64,000 nt of DNA, taken from NCBI GenBank assembly GCA_030015575.1, contig JASDDO010000016.1, positions 457,078,141 to 457,142,140 of the forward strand. The letters run 5' to 3'. Both the position numbers and the translations under genes were made by a program. A model generated the notes under the pieces. The model saw only the letters and a list, made by a program, of their open reading frames with translations, did no database searches and was not told where the DNA came from. The first letter of the stretch is position 1. Each line of letters begins with the position of its first letter. Shown here one piece after another: positions 1 to 10,734 of this stretch. This stretch comes from Agapanthus africanus (Eukaryota > Streptophyta > Magnoliopsida > Asparagales > Amaryllidaceae).

Positions 1-790
1 CCTCGTAGTAAAGAGCGTGTCATACGAAGATCATTTAGAGCATCTGGAGACTGTATTTCGACGCCTTCGGCAATATAATTTGAAAATGAATCCCCTCAAA
101 TGCGCGTTTGGAGTCTCCTCGGGCAAATTTCTGGGATTCATCGTTCGACACCGAGGTATTGAAATAGATCCGTCAAAAATCAAGGCGATCATGGAAATGC
201 CACCCCCAAGGACTCTCAAACAGCTGCGGTCTCTCCAGGGGAAGCTCGCGTATATCCGGCGGTTTATCGCCAACCTGTCAGGCAAGTGCCGTCCTTACAG
301 TCACCTGATGAAGAAGGGAACCCCGTTCGTCTGGAACCAAAAGTGCCAGATCGCGCTAGATGAAATCAAGCAGTACCTGCAGAACCCGCCGGTGTTAGCT
401 GCGCCGGTCAAAGGAAAACCCCTCATTCTTTATACAACCGCCCTCGAAGGTTCCTTAGGCGCATTATGGGCACAAGAGAACGATTAAGGGAAAGAGAGAG
501 CACTCTACTACTTAAGTCGAGTTCTGCTGGGGGCAGAAAACAACTACTCTCCCATTGAAAAACATTGCTTGGCGCTAATCTTCGCGATAACAAAGCTCAG
601 GCACTATGCGTTGGCACATGAAGTCCGTCTCATTTCAAAAGTGGATCCCCTTAAGTACTTGATGTCAAAAGCCATATTGACAGGACGACTCGCTAAATGG
701 GCCCTGCTCTTGATGGAGTTCTCGATAACATATCAACCTCTTAAGGCAGTGAAAGGCCAGGCCATTGCCGACTTCCTCGCTGAGCACCCG
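1..790 (+). pseudogene. E1 pol: reverse transcriptase C-terminal part and Ty3-type RNase H
   Basis: The first codons read VKS followed by a stretch typical of the sequence just after the YVDD catalytic box of Ty3/gypsy reverse transcriptase (palm to thumb: NPLKCAFGV, GKFLGFIV, RGIEIDPSK). The connection region (LRSLQGKLAYIRRFI) follows, and then an RNase H of the Ty3 type with the ENNYSPIEK and LAKWALLLMEF blocks. This part would copy element RNA and remove the RNA strand. It is fossil coding sequence and not one continuous frame. Confidence 0.85.
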
Positions 791-859
791 ATACCGGCCG
801 ATTCTCCTCTGAACTGTGATTTGCCGGACGAGCATGCATTTGATGCGATTAGCGGCGGA

Positions 860-1280
860 AGCACCCGATGGGAACTCTATTTCGATGGAGTGTCCTCCGT
901 AAAGAAACAGAAACAAGGTATCCCAATGGTCAAATCGGGGATAGGCCTCGTCTTTGCAACCCCACAAGGAGGGATAATGCGCTTCGCCTTCTCGTTAACA
1001 GAGCCGAGGACAAACAATGAAGCTGAATACGAAGGTCTGATAGCAGGCCTCGAAATCGCCATCGACCTGGGAATTGAAGACCTCCTTATATACGGGGATT
1101 CTCAACTGGTCGTTAGTCAAGTAAAAGGTGACTACCAAACGTGCATACCGGAGTTGGTAAAGTACGGCGAAAAGGTGCAACAACTATTGACCCAAATTCC
1201 CTCCTATACTTTGGAGAACATACCGCGCGCGGAAAACAGCAAAGCAGACGCGTTGGCTAAACTTGCTAAAGAACTGGCTG
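860..1280 (+). pseudogene. E1 pol: second, archaeal-type RNase H (aRNH)
   Basis: A second RNase H fold follows the first. The four acidic positions expected of the family are visible: D in ELYFDGVSS, E in NNEAEYEG, D in YGDSQLV and D in SKADALAKLA. Plant Tat elements are known to have added this domain beside the degenerating original one. It separates E1 from chromoviruses and from Athila, which lack this arrangement. It sits in the open stretch 569-2311 together with integrase. Confidence 0.85.
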
Positions 1281-1589
1281 ACGAGAACCTCGATGATGTC
1301 AAAATCGTGGTACAAAGCCGTCGAGTGCTCGCCCCGGCAGAAATATCTCCGGAATCATGCGAAGAAAAGGGAGCGACTGAGCAGACGACCCTACAAATAA
1401 AAGACCATGAGAAGGCCGAAGACTGGAGGGAAGTCTTCATAGACTACTTTAAGTCCCACCGAATGCCCAAAGAAGCGTCCTCAAGACATCAGCTCATGAA
1501 ACGAGCTCTATCTTTCGCTTTCGTCAACGATATTCTATACAAGAGATCGTTTGATTCTCTATGGATGAGATGCTTAGGACCTGACGAAG

Positions 1590-2674
1590 CAGAAAGAGTC
1601 ATTCAGGAAGTTCATGACGGACTTTGCGGTTCTCACCAAGCAGGCCCAAAGATGAAGTTAAAAATTAAACGGATGGGTTACTACTGGCCCACGATGATCC
1701 AGGACTGCCTCGAGTATGCGAAGCAGTGCCACTCATGCCAGATTCATGGAGACTTCATCCACCAACATCCGAATCCACTGCACCCAACGGTAGCTAGCTG
1801 GCCGTTCGAAATGTGGGGGACTGACATAGTCGGCCCCATTGAGCCAGCATCATCCCGGGGACACCGTTTTATCCTGGCGACAACTGATTACTTCTCCAAA
1901 TGGGCAGAAGCAGTACCACTGAGGGAAGTGAAGACGGAGAATATCCTCCATTTCTTCAAGACGCACGTCATCTATCGGTTCGGAACTCCACGGCGGATTA
2001 TCTCCGATAATGGGCCGGCCTACCGAATCCATAAGGTTAGCCGCTTCGCACAACAGCACAATATAGACTGGAGATATTCTTCGGTTTACAATCCACGAGC
2101 TAACGGTCTGGCCGAGGCCTTCAATAAGACCTTGACGAAGATCATAAAAAAGACCGTTTCCAGGAATAAGAGAGACTGGCACGAAAGGTTGCAAGAAGCC
2201 TTTTGGGCTTATCGGACTACATTCAAGACGGCCGCGAACACAACGCCGTACGCGTTGGTATTTAGGACGGAAGCAGTGCTCCCCCTCGAGATAGAGTTAC
2301 CCTCTCTATGAGTAGCAGTCCACCACGAGCTGACGAACGAAGAAAATGCTCACCTTCGGCTTGAGGAGCTTGATGCCCTCGACGAAACCCGGCTCATAGC
2401 GCAACAACATCTAGAGGCCTACAAAGCAAAGATGACGCGCTCGTACGAAAGATTGACCAGGCCGAGGACATTCCGCCAAGGCGAACTCGTACTAGTGGTC
2501 AAAAGACCTATGATCCCCAATCGTGCCAAGCGGGGAAAATTTGAGCCAAACTATGAAGGCCCGTACATCATAGACAAGGTCTACCAAGGTGGAGCCTACC
2601 TACTCATGGACATGCACGGTGAAAGGCCTTTCAGGCCAATAAACGGCCGCTTCTTAAAGAAATACTACGCTTAA
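1590..2674 (+). pseudogene. E1 pol: integrase (zinc domain, DDE core, GPY/F-type C-terminal domain)
   Basis: The zinc-binding HHCC module is visible (H in EVHDGL and GSHQAG, C-x2-C in QCHSCQ). The core follows with the acidic residues in WGTDIVGP, ISDNGPAY and GLAEAFNK. At 2432-2674 lies a C-terminal domain with the family's GPY block (YEGPYIIDKV) and a basic tail. Integrase would insert the element's DNA copy into the genome and make the five-base target duplications seen around E2-E4. The end near 2674 marks the end of pol; from there on E1 has only its 3' region and LTR. Confidence 0.85.
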
Positions 2675-2773
2675 TAAGCCACAGCCTAGGTCAATGATAG
2701 ATGACGACGACTATGTCCGCTCACTATCTTCCTAGGCTCAGACTTTACAAGCAGCAGCCGGCCTTCCCATAAC

Positions 2774-2905
2774 GAAGGACCGAAACGTCCTTAAACTAAC
2801 GATGGACCGAAACGTCCTTAAACTAACGACGGACCGAAACGTCCTTAAACTATCGACGGACCGAAACGTCCTTAAACTAACGACGGACCGAAACGTCCCT
2901 AAAAC
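2774..2905. repeat. Tandem GGACC-N-GTCC dyads, about 27-bp unit
   Basis: Five units of about 27 bp repeat GGACcgaaaCGTCC followed by ttaaactaacga. Each unit holds an inverted GGAC/GTCC pair. The same unit recurs at 28380-28440 and 11675-11790, and as the agtcc/ggact form in the E2/E3/E5 LTRs. Confidence 0.85.
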
Positions 2906-2991
2906 TACTACCGCAGTATCTTTAGGCTGACGAGATAAAAAAAGGAGAGAGAAAGAAAAAATAAAAAAAAATATATGAAAAAGAATAAAAA

Positions 2992-3245
2992 AAACGGTAT
3001 GTCCATAAGTAAAATGGGCACGGATGAAAACCCGAAAGGGCTCCGTGAGTAAAAACAGCAGGGCTGCCGGCAAGTGTTCGTGAAAACCCGAAAGGGCGCG
3101 ACCTTGTAAAAAAAAAGTGAAAAAGAATTTAAAAAACGGTATGTCCATAAGCAAAATGGGCACGGATGAAAACCCGAAAGGGCTCCGTTAGTAAAAACAG
3201 CAGGACTACCGGCGAGTGTTTGTGAAAACCCGAAAGGGCGCAACC
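2992..3245. repeat. Two copies of a 113-bp repeat with CCCTTTCGGG-type blocks
   Basis: Copies at about 2992-3105 and 3133-3245 begin aacggtatgtccataag and contain the phrase gaaaacccgaaagggc twice each. An A-rich spacer with a run of purines separates them. The same unit is found in E2 (28508-28775) and, reversed, in E3 (45400-46170), so it is a fixed part of the 3' region of this group. Confidence 0.85.
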
Positions 3246-3247
3246 TC

Positions 3248-3430
3248 GTTAAAAGACACTTGTAGGGTCCTCTCGACCTTGTAAGGAGAAACCACCTGCG
3301 TGAGATCCTTACGACTCACAAAGGAGCAACACACTTAGGGATCCTCACGATTCCTAAGGAGAAAATGCACTTACGAGATCCTCACGACTCGTAAGGAGAA
3401 TTCTCTTATGGGACCCTCACGGCTCATGAG
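3248..3430. repeat. Five-hairpin cassette, copy 1 (E1)
   Basis: Successive 25-30-bp inverted repeats share a loop close to atcctcacga but have different stems, for example CTTACGAG with CTCGTAAG and GTGAG with CTCAC. They are joined by short A-rich spacers (agaaaa). The cassette ends near a rise in the phrase cttaagttacag and the TTGTATACAATCCAC motif at 3528. Confidence 0.85.
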
Positions 3431-3611
3431 ATTTGAAAGTCTTAAGTTACAGAAACCTAAACCTGTTCTTAAGCAAATCCTCCACAACCTTCGATATTGC
3501 CCTACAAGAGGCTCAATACTGACCCTTGTATACAATCCACGGACGCGAATAAATATTTCCCCAGCAAAGTCACACCCGTGACTAGGGACATGTCCATATG
3601 ATGAGCAACCC

Positions 3612-3787
3612 TTGTAGGTCCTCTCGACCCATAAAGAGAAAACCCTCTTGTAGGATCCTTACGACTTACAGAGGAACATACACTTAGGAATCCTCACGAT
3701 CCCTAAGGAGAAAATACACCTGCAAGATCCTCACGACTTGTAGGGAGAAATACCTTTGTGAGACCCTTACGGCTCATAAAGTCAAAA
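3612..3787. repeat. Five-hairpin cassette, copy 2 (E1)
   Basis: The order and loops match the cassette at 3248, with changed stems such as CTTAGGAATC with GATTCCTAAG and CTTGTAGG-like arms. The last hairpin (gtgagacccttacggctcat) leads into the phrase that contains the gattcgctcctggcaa block. Confidence 0.85.
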
Positions 3788-3789
3788 GC

Positions 3790-4470
3790 CTTGGTCGACA
3801 GGACTCTTAACCCTGTTTACTAAGCCACCTTTGTTCAATATCGACAGAGGCAAATGATGATTCGCTCCTGGCAACATCCCAGTTGTAGCGGTGCTGATGC
3901 TGAAATCGGTGTCTAAAATCCAAGCCTGTGGCGAAAAAGCTAGCAAGCCACACATGCCTACGAAATAGCCGAAATGATGGGGCAACTTGCAATAAAAAGC
4001 AGCAAGTAAAAATGTATGCATAAAAAATAGCCGAAACGATGGGGCAACTCGCAATAAAAAGCAGCGAGTAGAAAATAAATAAATAGCCGAAATGATTGGG
4101 CACCGCGAAAAATAGCCGAAATGATGGGGCAATCGCGATCTTCGCGATATAAAAGCTGAAACGATAGAGCATCGCGGAAAAAGAAATAAAATAAAAATAA
4201 AATGTATGCCTTACAGGTGATGTTCCATCACACCCTGTATACAATCCAATGGCATAAACAAAAAGGGAACATACCTCCCTCCCCCAGGTTTCACCAAAGA
4301 AAGAAGCTAAATCTCGATGGGCCACAGGCGACCTAGAGATCATCCCAACACTCGTCTCGTAACAACGGACACAACTTCAAGCTAAGCGGAACAGCGGCGA
4401 CTCCCAGTTCCATAGCTCGGTGGTATACATATCGCCAACAGTCAAACCTCCATCCCGTGAAATGCGGATA
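3790..4470. repeat. AGCCGAAATGAT repeat block and hairpins of the E1 3' region
   Basis: No gene is seen. At 3960-4140 the phrase aatagccgaaatgatggggcaa occurs about five times, in places followed by hairpins with arms ACTTGC/GCAAGT or ACTCGC/GCGAGT and the same aataaaaa loop. 4200-4260 holds one more GTATAC motif (ctgtatacaatcca). 4260-4470 is the start of the next satellite. Equivalent blocks are at 29470-29690 (E2) and, reversed, 44500-44700 (E3). Confidence 0.75.
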
Positions 4471-4473
4471 CAA

Positions 4474-5760
4474 TCAGCAAAATTCCTGGTCACGTGGAAC
4501 GCGGATAATGTCACTCTTTGACCCTATGAAAAATGCCCAGAGCGGATCCTGGTCCTCGCAGAGCACGGCAGTGAACCCGTGTGAAGCATCCAGAGCGGAG
4601 CCTAGTCCTCGCCGAGCGCGGCAGTGAACCCGTGTGAAGCATCTAGTGCAAAATTCCTGGTTACATGGAACGCGGATAATGTCACTCTTTGACCCCGTGG
4701 AAAACGTCCAGAGCGGATCCTGGTCCTCGCAGAGCACGGCAGTGAACCCGTGTGAAGCATCCAGAGCGGAGCCTAGTCCTCGCCGAGCGCGGCAGTGCAC
4801 CCGTGTGAAGCATCTAGTGCAAAATTCCTGGTCACGTGGAACGCGGATAATATCACTCTTTGACCCCGTGGAAAACGTCCAGAGCGGAGCCTAGTCCTCG
4901 CCGAGCGCGGCAGTGAACCCGTGTGAAGCATCTAGTGCAAAATTCCTGGTTACGTGGAACGCGGATAATGTCACTCTTTGACCCCGTGGAAAACGTCCAG
5001 AGCGGATCCTGGTCCTCGCAGAGCATGGCAGTGAACCCGTGTGAAGCATCCAGAGCGGAGCCTAGTCCTCGCCGAGCACGGCAGTGAACCCGTGTGAAGC
5101 ATCTAGTGCAAAATTCCTGGTCACGTGGAACGCGGATAATGTCACTCTTTGACCCCGTGGAAAACGTCCAGAGCGGAGCCTAGTCCTCGCCGAGCACGGC
5201 AGTGAACCCGTGTGAAGCATCTAGTGCAAAAATCCTGGTCACGTGGAACGCGGATAATGTCACTCTTTGACCCCGTGGAAAACGTCCAGAGCGGAGCCTA
5301 GTCCTCGCCGAGCACGGCAGTGAACCCGTGTGAAGCATCTAGTGCAAAATTCCTGGTCACGTGGAACGCGGATAATGTCACTCTTTGACCCCGTGGAAAA
5401 CGTCCAGAGCGGAGCCTAGTCCTCGCCGAGCGCGGCAGTGAACCCGTGTGAAGCATCTAGTGCAAAATTCCTGGTTACGTGGAACGCGGATAATGTCACT
5501 CTTTGACCCCGTGGAAAGCATCCAGAGCGGAGCCTAGTCCTCGCCGAGCGCGGCAGTGAACCCGTGTGAAGCATCTAGTGCAAAATTCCTGGTTACGTGG
5601 AACGCGGATAATGTCACTCTTTGACCCCGTGGAAAACGTCCAGAGCGGATCCTGGTCCTCGCAGAGCACGGCAGTGAACCCGTGTGAAGCATCCAGAGCG
5701 GAGCTTGGTCCTCGCCAAGCACGGCAATGAACCCGTGTGAAGCATCCAGAGCAAATACCG
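4474..5760. repeat. Satellite-like tandem array, 118- and 170-bp units
   Basis: The phrase aattcctggt marks nine units at about 4482, 4652, 4823, 4944, 5114, 5231, 5349, 5465 and 5585. Spacings alternate between about 118-121 and about 170 bp. The longer unit adds a 52-bp half-copy that begins gagcggatcctggtcctcg. Copies are nearly identical, so the array is young or homogenised. Two more units lie inside the same element's LTR (11345-11600). Tandem repeats in the 3' region of Tat/Ogre elements are known and can seed satellites. Long open frames across it are by-products of the repeat. Confidence 0.95.
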
Positions 5761-6150
5761 GACTGTGGAGTCCTTAAAATCCACGGACTATGACATCCTT
5801 AACCTCGACCGTGATGTCTTAAAACTAACGATCAACCACCCCGATTCCTTACAGATTTTGCCTTGGTTTAAGGGTACATCTCTTCACTCCTTTGATGCCT
5901 GGCGTTGTAATTCCTCAACGTCTTCAAAGAGGTGACGGGTCCCTGCAACCACACATCGGACTGTGGAGTCCCTAAATCCATGGACTATGAGGTCCTTAAC
6001 CTTGACCGTGATGTCTTAAAACTAACAGCGGACGGTGGAGTCCCTAAATCCACGGACTATAAGGTCCTTAACCTTGACCGCGACGTCTTTAAACTGCAAT
6101 ACCTGGAGAAACCCCTAACTCCGTAAAACACGGACAAGGGTGACCGCATC
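5760..6150. repeat. GGACT/AGTCC dyad repeats and one copy of the 75-base motif
   Basis: No gene is seen. Inverted phrases such as ccggactgtggagtcc and ggactatgaggtcc repeat at 5750-5830 and 5950-6090. Positions 5871-5943 hold the 75-base structured motif (copy 1), with outer arms TTTGA/TCAAA and inner arms CGTTG/CAACG. Confidence 0.8.
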
Positions 6151-6335
6151 CAACACTTACAAGTCCTCACGACCTGTAAGGAAGAAAAACTCTCTTGTGG
6201 GATCCTTACGACTCTCAAGGGAAAACCCTTTTAAGAATCCTCACGATTCTTAAGAAGAACTCACACCTATGGGATCCTCTCGACCTGTAGGGAGAAAAAC
6301 TCTTTATGAGACCCTCGTGGCTCGTAAAATGCAAA
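6150..6335. repeat. Five-hairpin cassette, copy 3 (E1)
   Basis: Five inverted repeats with the constant loop. One has arms TTAAGAATC and GATTCTTAA around ctcac, a stem not used in the other cassettes. Confidence 0.85.
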
Positions 6336-6776
6336 AGTCTTAGCAAGCAGATCTTAACCCGGAGTCTTAAGCTATCGCTGTCCTGCAAAGAGATCGAGAT
6401 AGAGTATCCGCAGAATACATTCAATAGAAAGGGGACACACCATTGAAGAGAAGAATATGTCTTCATTTATAAACCTCCCTTCGACAACAATACTCGATCT
6501 AAAGCCAACACAAACCACCCGATACGGAAGATAACGTGGCAAGTTTCTGATCTGTATCCTATCAAGCACGCATTTGCAACTGTACGAATGTTTAAAAGGA
6601 AATGTTGCCTGAGGCACTGATGTGCATGCAACGTAACGATGGTGCTCGTAATTAAAGAAAAACAAACGGCTCATTTACGCAAGCAAGACACACGTACGAC
6701 TATCTGACAAGCATGAAAATTCAACGGAAAGCATACCAACCACCAATGATTAAAGGAGTACATTGATTCAAACACA
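6336..6776. other. Non-coding spacer between hairpin cassettes and the cargo genes
   Basis: This stretch has mixed composition and short open frames without family features. It lies downstream of the minus-strand cargo genes and probably holds their 3' untranslated sequence. I see no repeat or RNA gene in it. Confidence 0.5.
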
Positions 6777-7310
6777 CTACATTGGTGGGAAAAGATCACC
6801 AAACAAGGGATCAGAAATACAAGGGTCAACAAAACAAAGAACAAGGTTCTCCATCTCTCTCTCTGCTCTCTCCAACACATCAAAGCGGCGGTTCTCACGA
6901 GAAGTCGCTTCCCATCGATTGGCACCATGGCCATCTGCAAAAGCAGACATAACAGCCCGTCGGGCTCTTATCTCGCTCAGCAGATGAATTGAGCAGTCCT
7001 TCAGAGCCTGAGTAATCAGGCACGCCTCATGAAAGCCCTCGAGCTTTTCTTCCGCCGCATCAAGCATCGCCAGGGTCATCTCTGCCGGGTGAGGAGGAAT
7101 GTCGGCAAGCACGGCCGTGAGGATCATCCGGAGCCAGAGGGAACCCATTGGGAGGGGAGACCCCCTACGGATCGAGAGTTCATACATGGCCGAGTCGCAT
7201 TCATCGTCGGTAAGGAGTGGATCCACCAACCGGGCGGCAAAGCGGGGGAGCATCTCCTCGATAGGAACTTCCCATGGCTGTCGACGAGCGTGCGGACGAT
7301 TGCAGGCCAT
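6777..7310 (-). CDS. Antisense cargo gene B of E1, unknown helical protein (177 aa)
   Basis: The open frame runs from an ATG at 7310 (MACNRPHARRQPWEV) to the stop at 6777, against the direction of E1. I do not recognise the family. It is rich in Leu, Ala, Glu and Arg and should be mostly alpha-helical, without a signal peptide or membrane segment once the upstream in-frame extension is left out. It aligns by eye with the neighbouring gene A: LTDDECDSAMYEL with FTDAQCAEIMSRF, then an LRMILTAVLA-like and an AMLDAAEEKLEGFHEACLI-like block, then IRARRAVMSAFADGH. The two are diverged tandem paralogues about 480 bp apart. The start was chosen because the extension above it (FFSLYGEIYIIIIFF) is AT-rich and unlike the rest. 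No acceptor lies just before this ATG, so it may also be a later exon of gene A's transcript. Confidence 0.65.
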   Translation of the reverse strand: MACNRPHARRQPWEVPIEEMLPRFAARLVDPLLTDDECDSAMYELSIRRGSPLPMGSLWLRMILTAVLADIPPHPAEMTLAMLDAAEEKLEGFHEACLITQALKDCSIHLLSEIRARRAVMSAFADGHGANRWEATSRENRRFDVLERAEREMENLVLCFVDPCISDPLFGDLFPPM

Positions 7311-7791
7311 GGCACTCGTTTGTCTCTCAAGACAAGTTACAAAAAAAATAATAATAATATAAATCTCTCCGTAAAGGGAAAAGAAAGCTATAGCCTCATA
7401 TATAAAGAAGTGCATTAAGTGCTGTGCGCGGAAAATCTTGCATGGTAAAGCTATTTCCAAGGCCAAAAAAAAGGAAAGGCATCTAAAATCAAGGAGATGA
7501 AATTATTTCCAAGGCCCTTTCTCTGCATCCAATATTATGCACTGAAAATACGGCATGGGAAAATTTTGTGAACAGCCCCATCAAGGGACCCCATGTGCAG
7601 AACACGTGAGGCCTAAACCTGATGTACACTTAAAAGAAAATATATGGAATAGTACCCTGCATATTAAAAGCACAAACAACAACAGTAGCAAAATGATAAA
7701 ATCCCAGAGAAAAGGCATGCAAACATGGAAATACATAATAACACTTGTCACTCATACTTCAAGAGGTTCATACAAAATATAGAGGACACAT

Positions 7792-8298
7792 TTACAATGG
7801 TAAAACTTCAGATGCGGGGCATGGGTTGAGAAACTCAAAATTAACTTTATTCAAGATCTTCCAAGCATTTCGAACCTCCCGAGTATGCTTCCTCTCACGA
7901 TCACAAGCATCGGGGTCCCCGCGGATGTCCTCTACCCTCCGGTAGGCGGCAAGTATGGCTGATTGCTGAAAAATCTGATGCAGGAGATCAATGAGATTAT
8001 CCCGCCTTCTCTTTGAGATCAAGTGCATCAGATACACCGAGTGTACTTTATCCTCGGCGACGTCCAACGCCCCAAGCGGCACACCAGCACAGAATAAAGG
8101 GAGAGCCTCCCTGATCGCCAGCACGATCAGCCTCAGAAGAGAAGAGCGACGGGGGAGTAGCCGATGGTTGTACTCGTCAAAGCGGCTCATGATCTCGGCA
8201 CATTGAGCATCGGTGAACTCCTGGTTCTGACTGCGGCCCAGTGCACGAATATTCCCGTAGGAAATGATCTCGTCAAGACTATACAGATGGGCAGCCAT
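7792..8298 (-). CDS. Antisense cargo gene A of E1, unknown helical protein (168 aa)
   Basis: The open frame runs from an ATG at 8298 (MAAHLYSLDEIISYG) to a stop at 7792 after EVLPL. A clear relative in E3 (42963-43469) starts MAVHLYDLDEIISYG and ends YVLPL at the same place, so both ends of the reading frame are supported. The protein is helical, with charged stretches (RKRRRDN-like ISKRRRDNL, CDRERKHTREVR) and no signal or membrane segment. I do not recognise the family. Upstream are a 3' splice acceptor ending five bases before the ATG, a donor at 8672 (cag then gtaatg) and a minus-strand TATA box at 8826. This is a full promoter-leader-intron set independent of the LTR promoter. Confidence 0.75.
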   Translation of the reverse strand: MAAHLYSLDEIISYGNIRALGRSQNQEFTDAQCAEIMSRFDEYNHRLLPRRSSLLRLIVLAIREALPLFCAGVPLGALDVAEDKVHSVYLMHLISKRRRDNLIDLLHQIFQQSAILAAYRRVEDIRGDPDACDRERKHTREVRNAWKILNKVNFEFLNPCPASEVLPL

Positions 8299-8303
8299 GA
8301 TAC

Positions 8304-8672
8304 CTGAAATAAAGGTCATGAGAATCATTAGAAAACCACCATTTCATTAATTGCAGAAGAACAACCTCGGGTCAAGAGACCCCAGGAATCCTCCGCGTGA
8401 AGAAATCAAGTCCTTCATTGGAATTAAAATTCCTTATTAAGAAAAGGGAATTAAATTCCCAAAAACATTTTTGGATGGAATTAAATTCCATGGAGTTGAA
8501 ACGCCATCATCATCTCCCCAAAGATCATCTAAAGCCTAAGAGATCTACAGTTTGAAGGTTAAGCGGTTTCAAGTTCTTATGAAAAAACAGGAAGAAAAAA
8601 GGGTAAAAACCCTTGTTTTGGATTTAAAATCCAGAGGAATGTGAAGGTCCATCGTTTGTCCGAGAACATTAC
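8304..8672 (-). other. Probable leader intron of cargo gene A (369 bp)
   Basis: Read on the minus strand, it begins gtaatgttc after ctcag and ends ttatttcag, five bases before the ATG of gene A. It is AT-rich and contains short TTAA-centred palindromes. Introns in the same position are seen before the E3 and E2 cargo genes. Confidence 0.65.
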
Positions 8673-8825
8673 CTGAGGAAAAGAATTCTTTTCGAACAGA
8701 GTTAAACTCTGAAGATTGTTTCAAGACAGAGAACTAAGCTCTGGAAGCGAGAATTAAATTCTCAAGGAAAAAGTTCTCAGAAGAAAAAGATGAGCAAAGT
8801 GAAGGCCCCTCGGAAGAGACGGTGG

Positions 8826-8833
8826 TATTTATA
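8826..8833 (-). promoter_or_regulatory. Antisense TATA box of the E1 cargo gene
   Basis: Reading the minus strand gives ctTATAAATAcc, about 155 bp before the leader donor at 8672. It sits just inside the 3' LTR, pointing into the element. Confidence 0.6.
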
Positions 8834-8904
8834 GAAGGCGATGGAAACGTTTCATCTCCCCAAATCCCTAAAGGAATCCAACGGTCACAAAAGGTGACAG
8901 CGTT

Positions 8905-9475
8905 GCACTCACGTGCTGACACGTGAGAACAACGCTGTGGGGGCATTTGTTTCCTGATTTAAAATCAGAAAAGCTTATGGGAAAAGCTTCAGAAAAGGGT
9001 CACGTGCTTACACGTGACCAGCAGTCACGTGTGGGCACGTGACATCTAAAAGCATCATCAAGGCAGATTCAGCTTCCTGACTACATCAAAGAAAAGGGCT
9101 TGAGAAAGGGTCATGTGCTCCCACGTGACCAGGGTCACGTGTTGGCACGTGACATTTTAAAGCGGATTCAAAGGCACATCGGTTCCCTGAGCAAATCAAG
9201 GAAAAAGCTTCAAAAGAGGTCACGTGCTCCCACATGACCAGGGGTCACGTGTTTGCACGTGACGCTCAAAACATCAGAATTGTTCTCCAGTTAAATCAAG
9301 AAAAAGAGTCCAGACAAGGGTCACGTGCTCACACGTGACCAGGGGTCACGTGGTGGCACGTGACGGTTAAGCAGCAACCAGAAGTCAGAGCGCAGAAAGA
9401 AAGAAGAGGGCTCATTCCAAAGGGGGTCACGTGCCCACACGTGACCATGGGTCACGTGGTCACACGTGACCGGCT
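8905..9475. repeat. Array of paired G-box palindromes
   Basis: About eleven units of the form GTCACGTG, four bases, CACGTGAC follow each other every 20-80 bp; for example gtcacgtgctcacacgtgac at 9318. CACGTG is the plant G-box bound by bHLH and bZIP factors. The four central bases and the sequence between pairs vary, while the arms are kept. Further pairs lie at 10526, 10637 and 10708. Confidence 0.9.
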
Positions 9476-9785
9476 TTCAAAGCCCATTTTGTTAACAGAA
9501 TTAAATTCTGAAGGAGATTCAAATCTTTCCAAAGGAAAGCGACTATCTGGAACCAATCGAATTAAAGATTTAAAGATGATTGAATATCATTTATCTATGG
9601 GAAAATCCCGAACTTGGAAAGATTTCCCCTTTAAATCTAACCGAAATAACAAAGGAGAGTCCCGGGACTTGAAATCCAATGGTGAATAAAATTCACCCAA
9701 TAATCCAAAGGTCAAAAAACGAATGATGGATGCAAATCAAACCTCTCAATGAAGATTCGTCAAAAACTAATTGATTCGGCTGCTT

Positions 9786-9801
9786 CTCCTATAAATAGGA
9801 G
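9786..9801 (+). promoter_or_regulatory. E1 LTR TATA box inside a 16-bp perfect palindrome
   Basis: CTCCTATAAATAGGAG is a perfect inverted repeat around the TATA box. Transcription probably starts about 30 bp on, near 9825, in the purine-rich leader (agagggaagaaaag). The same palindrome lies in E5 at 14813-14828. Confidence 0.7.
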
Positions 9802-9929
9802 CCAAGAGACACAAAAAGAGATATACACGCAGAGGGAAGAAAAGAGAGAGAGCCTGGATACTTCGAGGAACTTGGATCTTCTGCAAAAGAAAACCCTAGG
9901 TAAGAAAGGGAAGGCTCCTTGAAAGAAAA

Positions 9930-10490
9930 GAGAATTTAATTCTCAACAGAGTTTAACTCTGATATATAAAACAGAAGAACATATTTCTTCTCTCTTTGAT
10001 AGAGGATCTGCAAAGTGCACATCTCCCCTTGAAGTTGAGAATTTAATTCTCAATGGGTCGAGATCCTGCCATGCAGATCCAAAACATAGAGAGGGAATGG
10101 AAGCACGAGAATTTAATTCTTACAGAACTATAGGAATTTAATTCCTTTAAAATAAAACTAGGGCTTGACCCTGTGTTATGGGAATTTAATTCCTTCAGAA
10201 CAAAAAGAAACAGGGTTTAACCCTAATTAAGAACCTAGTTCTGTTGGAACAGCAGGGATTTAATTCCCTTGATCATAATTTAACAGAGAGTGGGAATTTA
10301 ATTCCTTAAGAGCTTTTATTAGGGTTTAACCCTATTCAGTTCTTCACATGTATGAAGAATTTAATTCCTACGGAAAATTCAGGGTCCAACTCTATTCAGA
10401 ATATAAATCTTCAAAAGGAAGTAGGAATTTAATTCCTCTGAAATTATTGTCAGGATTTAACCCTACGAGGAATTTAATTCCTGGAAAAGA
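9930..10490. repeat. TTAA-centred short palindromes (E1 LTR)
   Basis: Many 10-14-bp palindromes have a TTTAA or TTAAA core with changing flanks: gaatttaattc, ggaatttaattcc, gggtttaaccc, agagtttaactct. They come every 20-40 bp, with spacer sequence that is not conserved. Confidence 0.85.
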
Positions 10491-10734
10491 TTAACAGATC
10501 CTCTAAACAACATACATAGAGGCAGGGTCACGTGTCACCACGTGACCCCCCCCAAGAGATCTACAGAAATCCCCTTTGAGGCAGTACCCCACGTGACCCT
10601 TGACAGAAGCTTTAACACACAAGCATTTGAATGCCCGTCACGTGATGGCACGTGATGCTCTGAAAGATGCGATAATCTCAGCAGAATAAATGAAGGGAGG
10701 GCGCTCTCACGTGTTGCCACGTGACCCCTCTTGC

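Noticed and set aside
3782-4343. Minus-strand frames with many Phe, Ser and Leu (membrane-like)
   Set aside because: They come from the AGCCGAAATGAT repeats read backwards; the same frames appear in E2 and E3 repeats.
4474-5722. Long open frames on both strands in the 118/170-bp array
   Set aside because: They repeat with the unit and change frame with unit length; no family features. By-products of a satellite.
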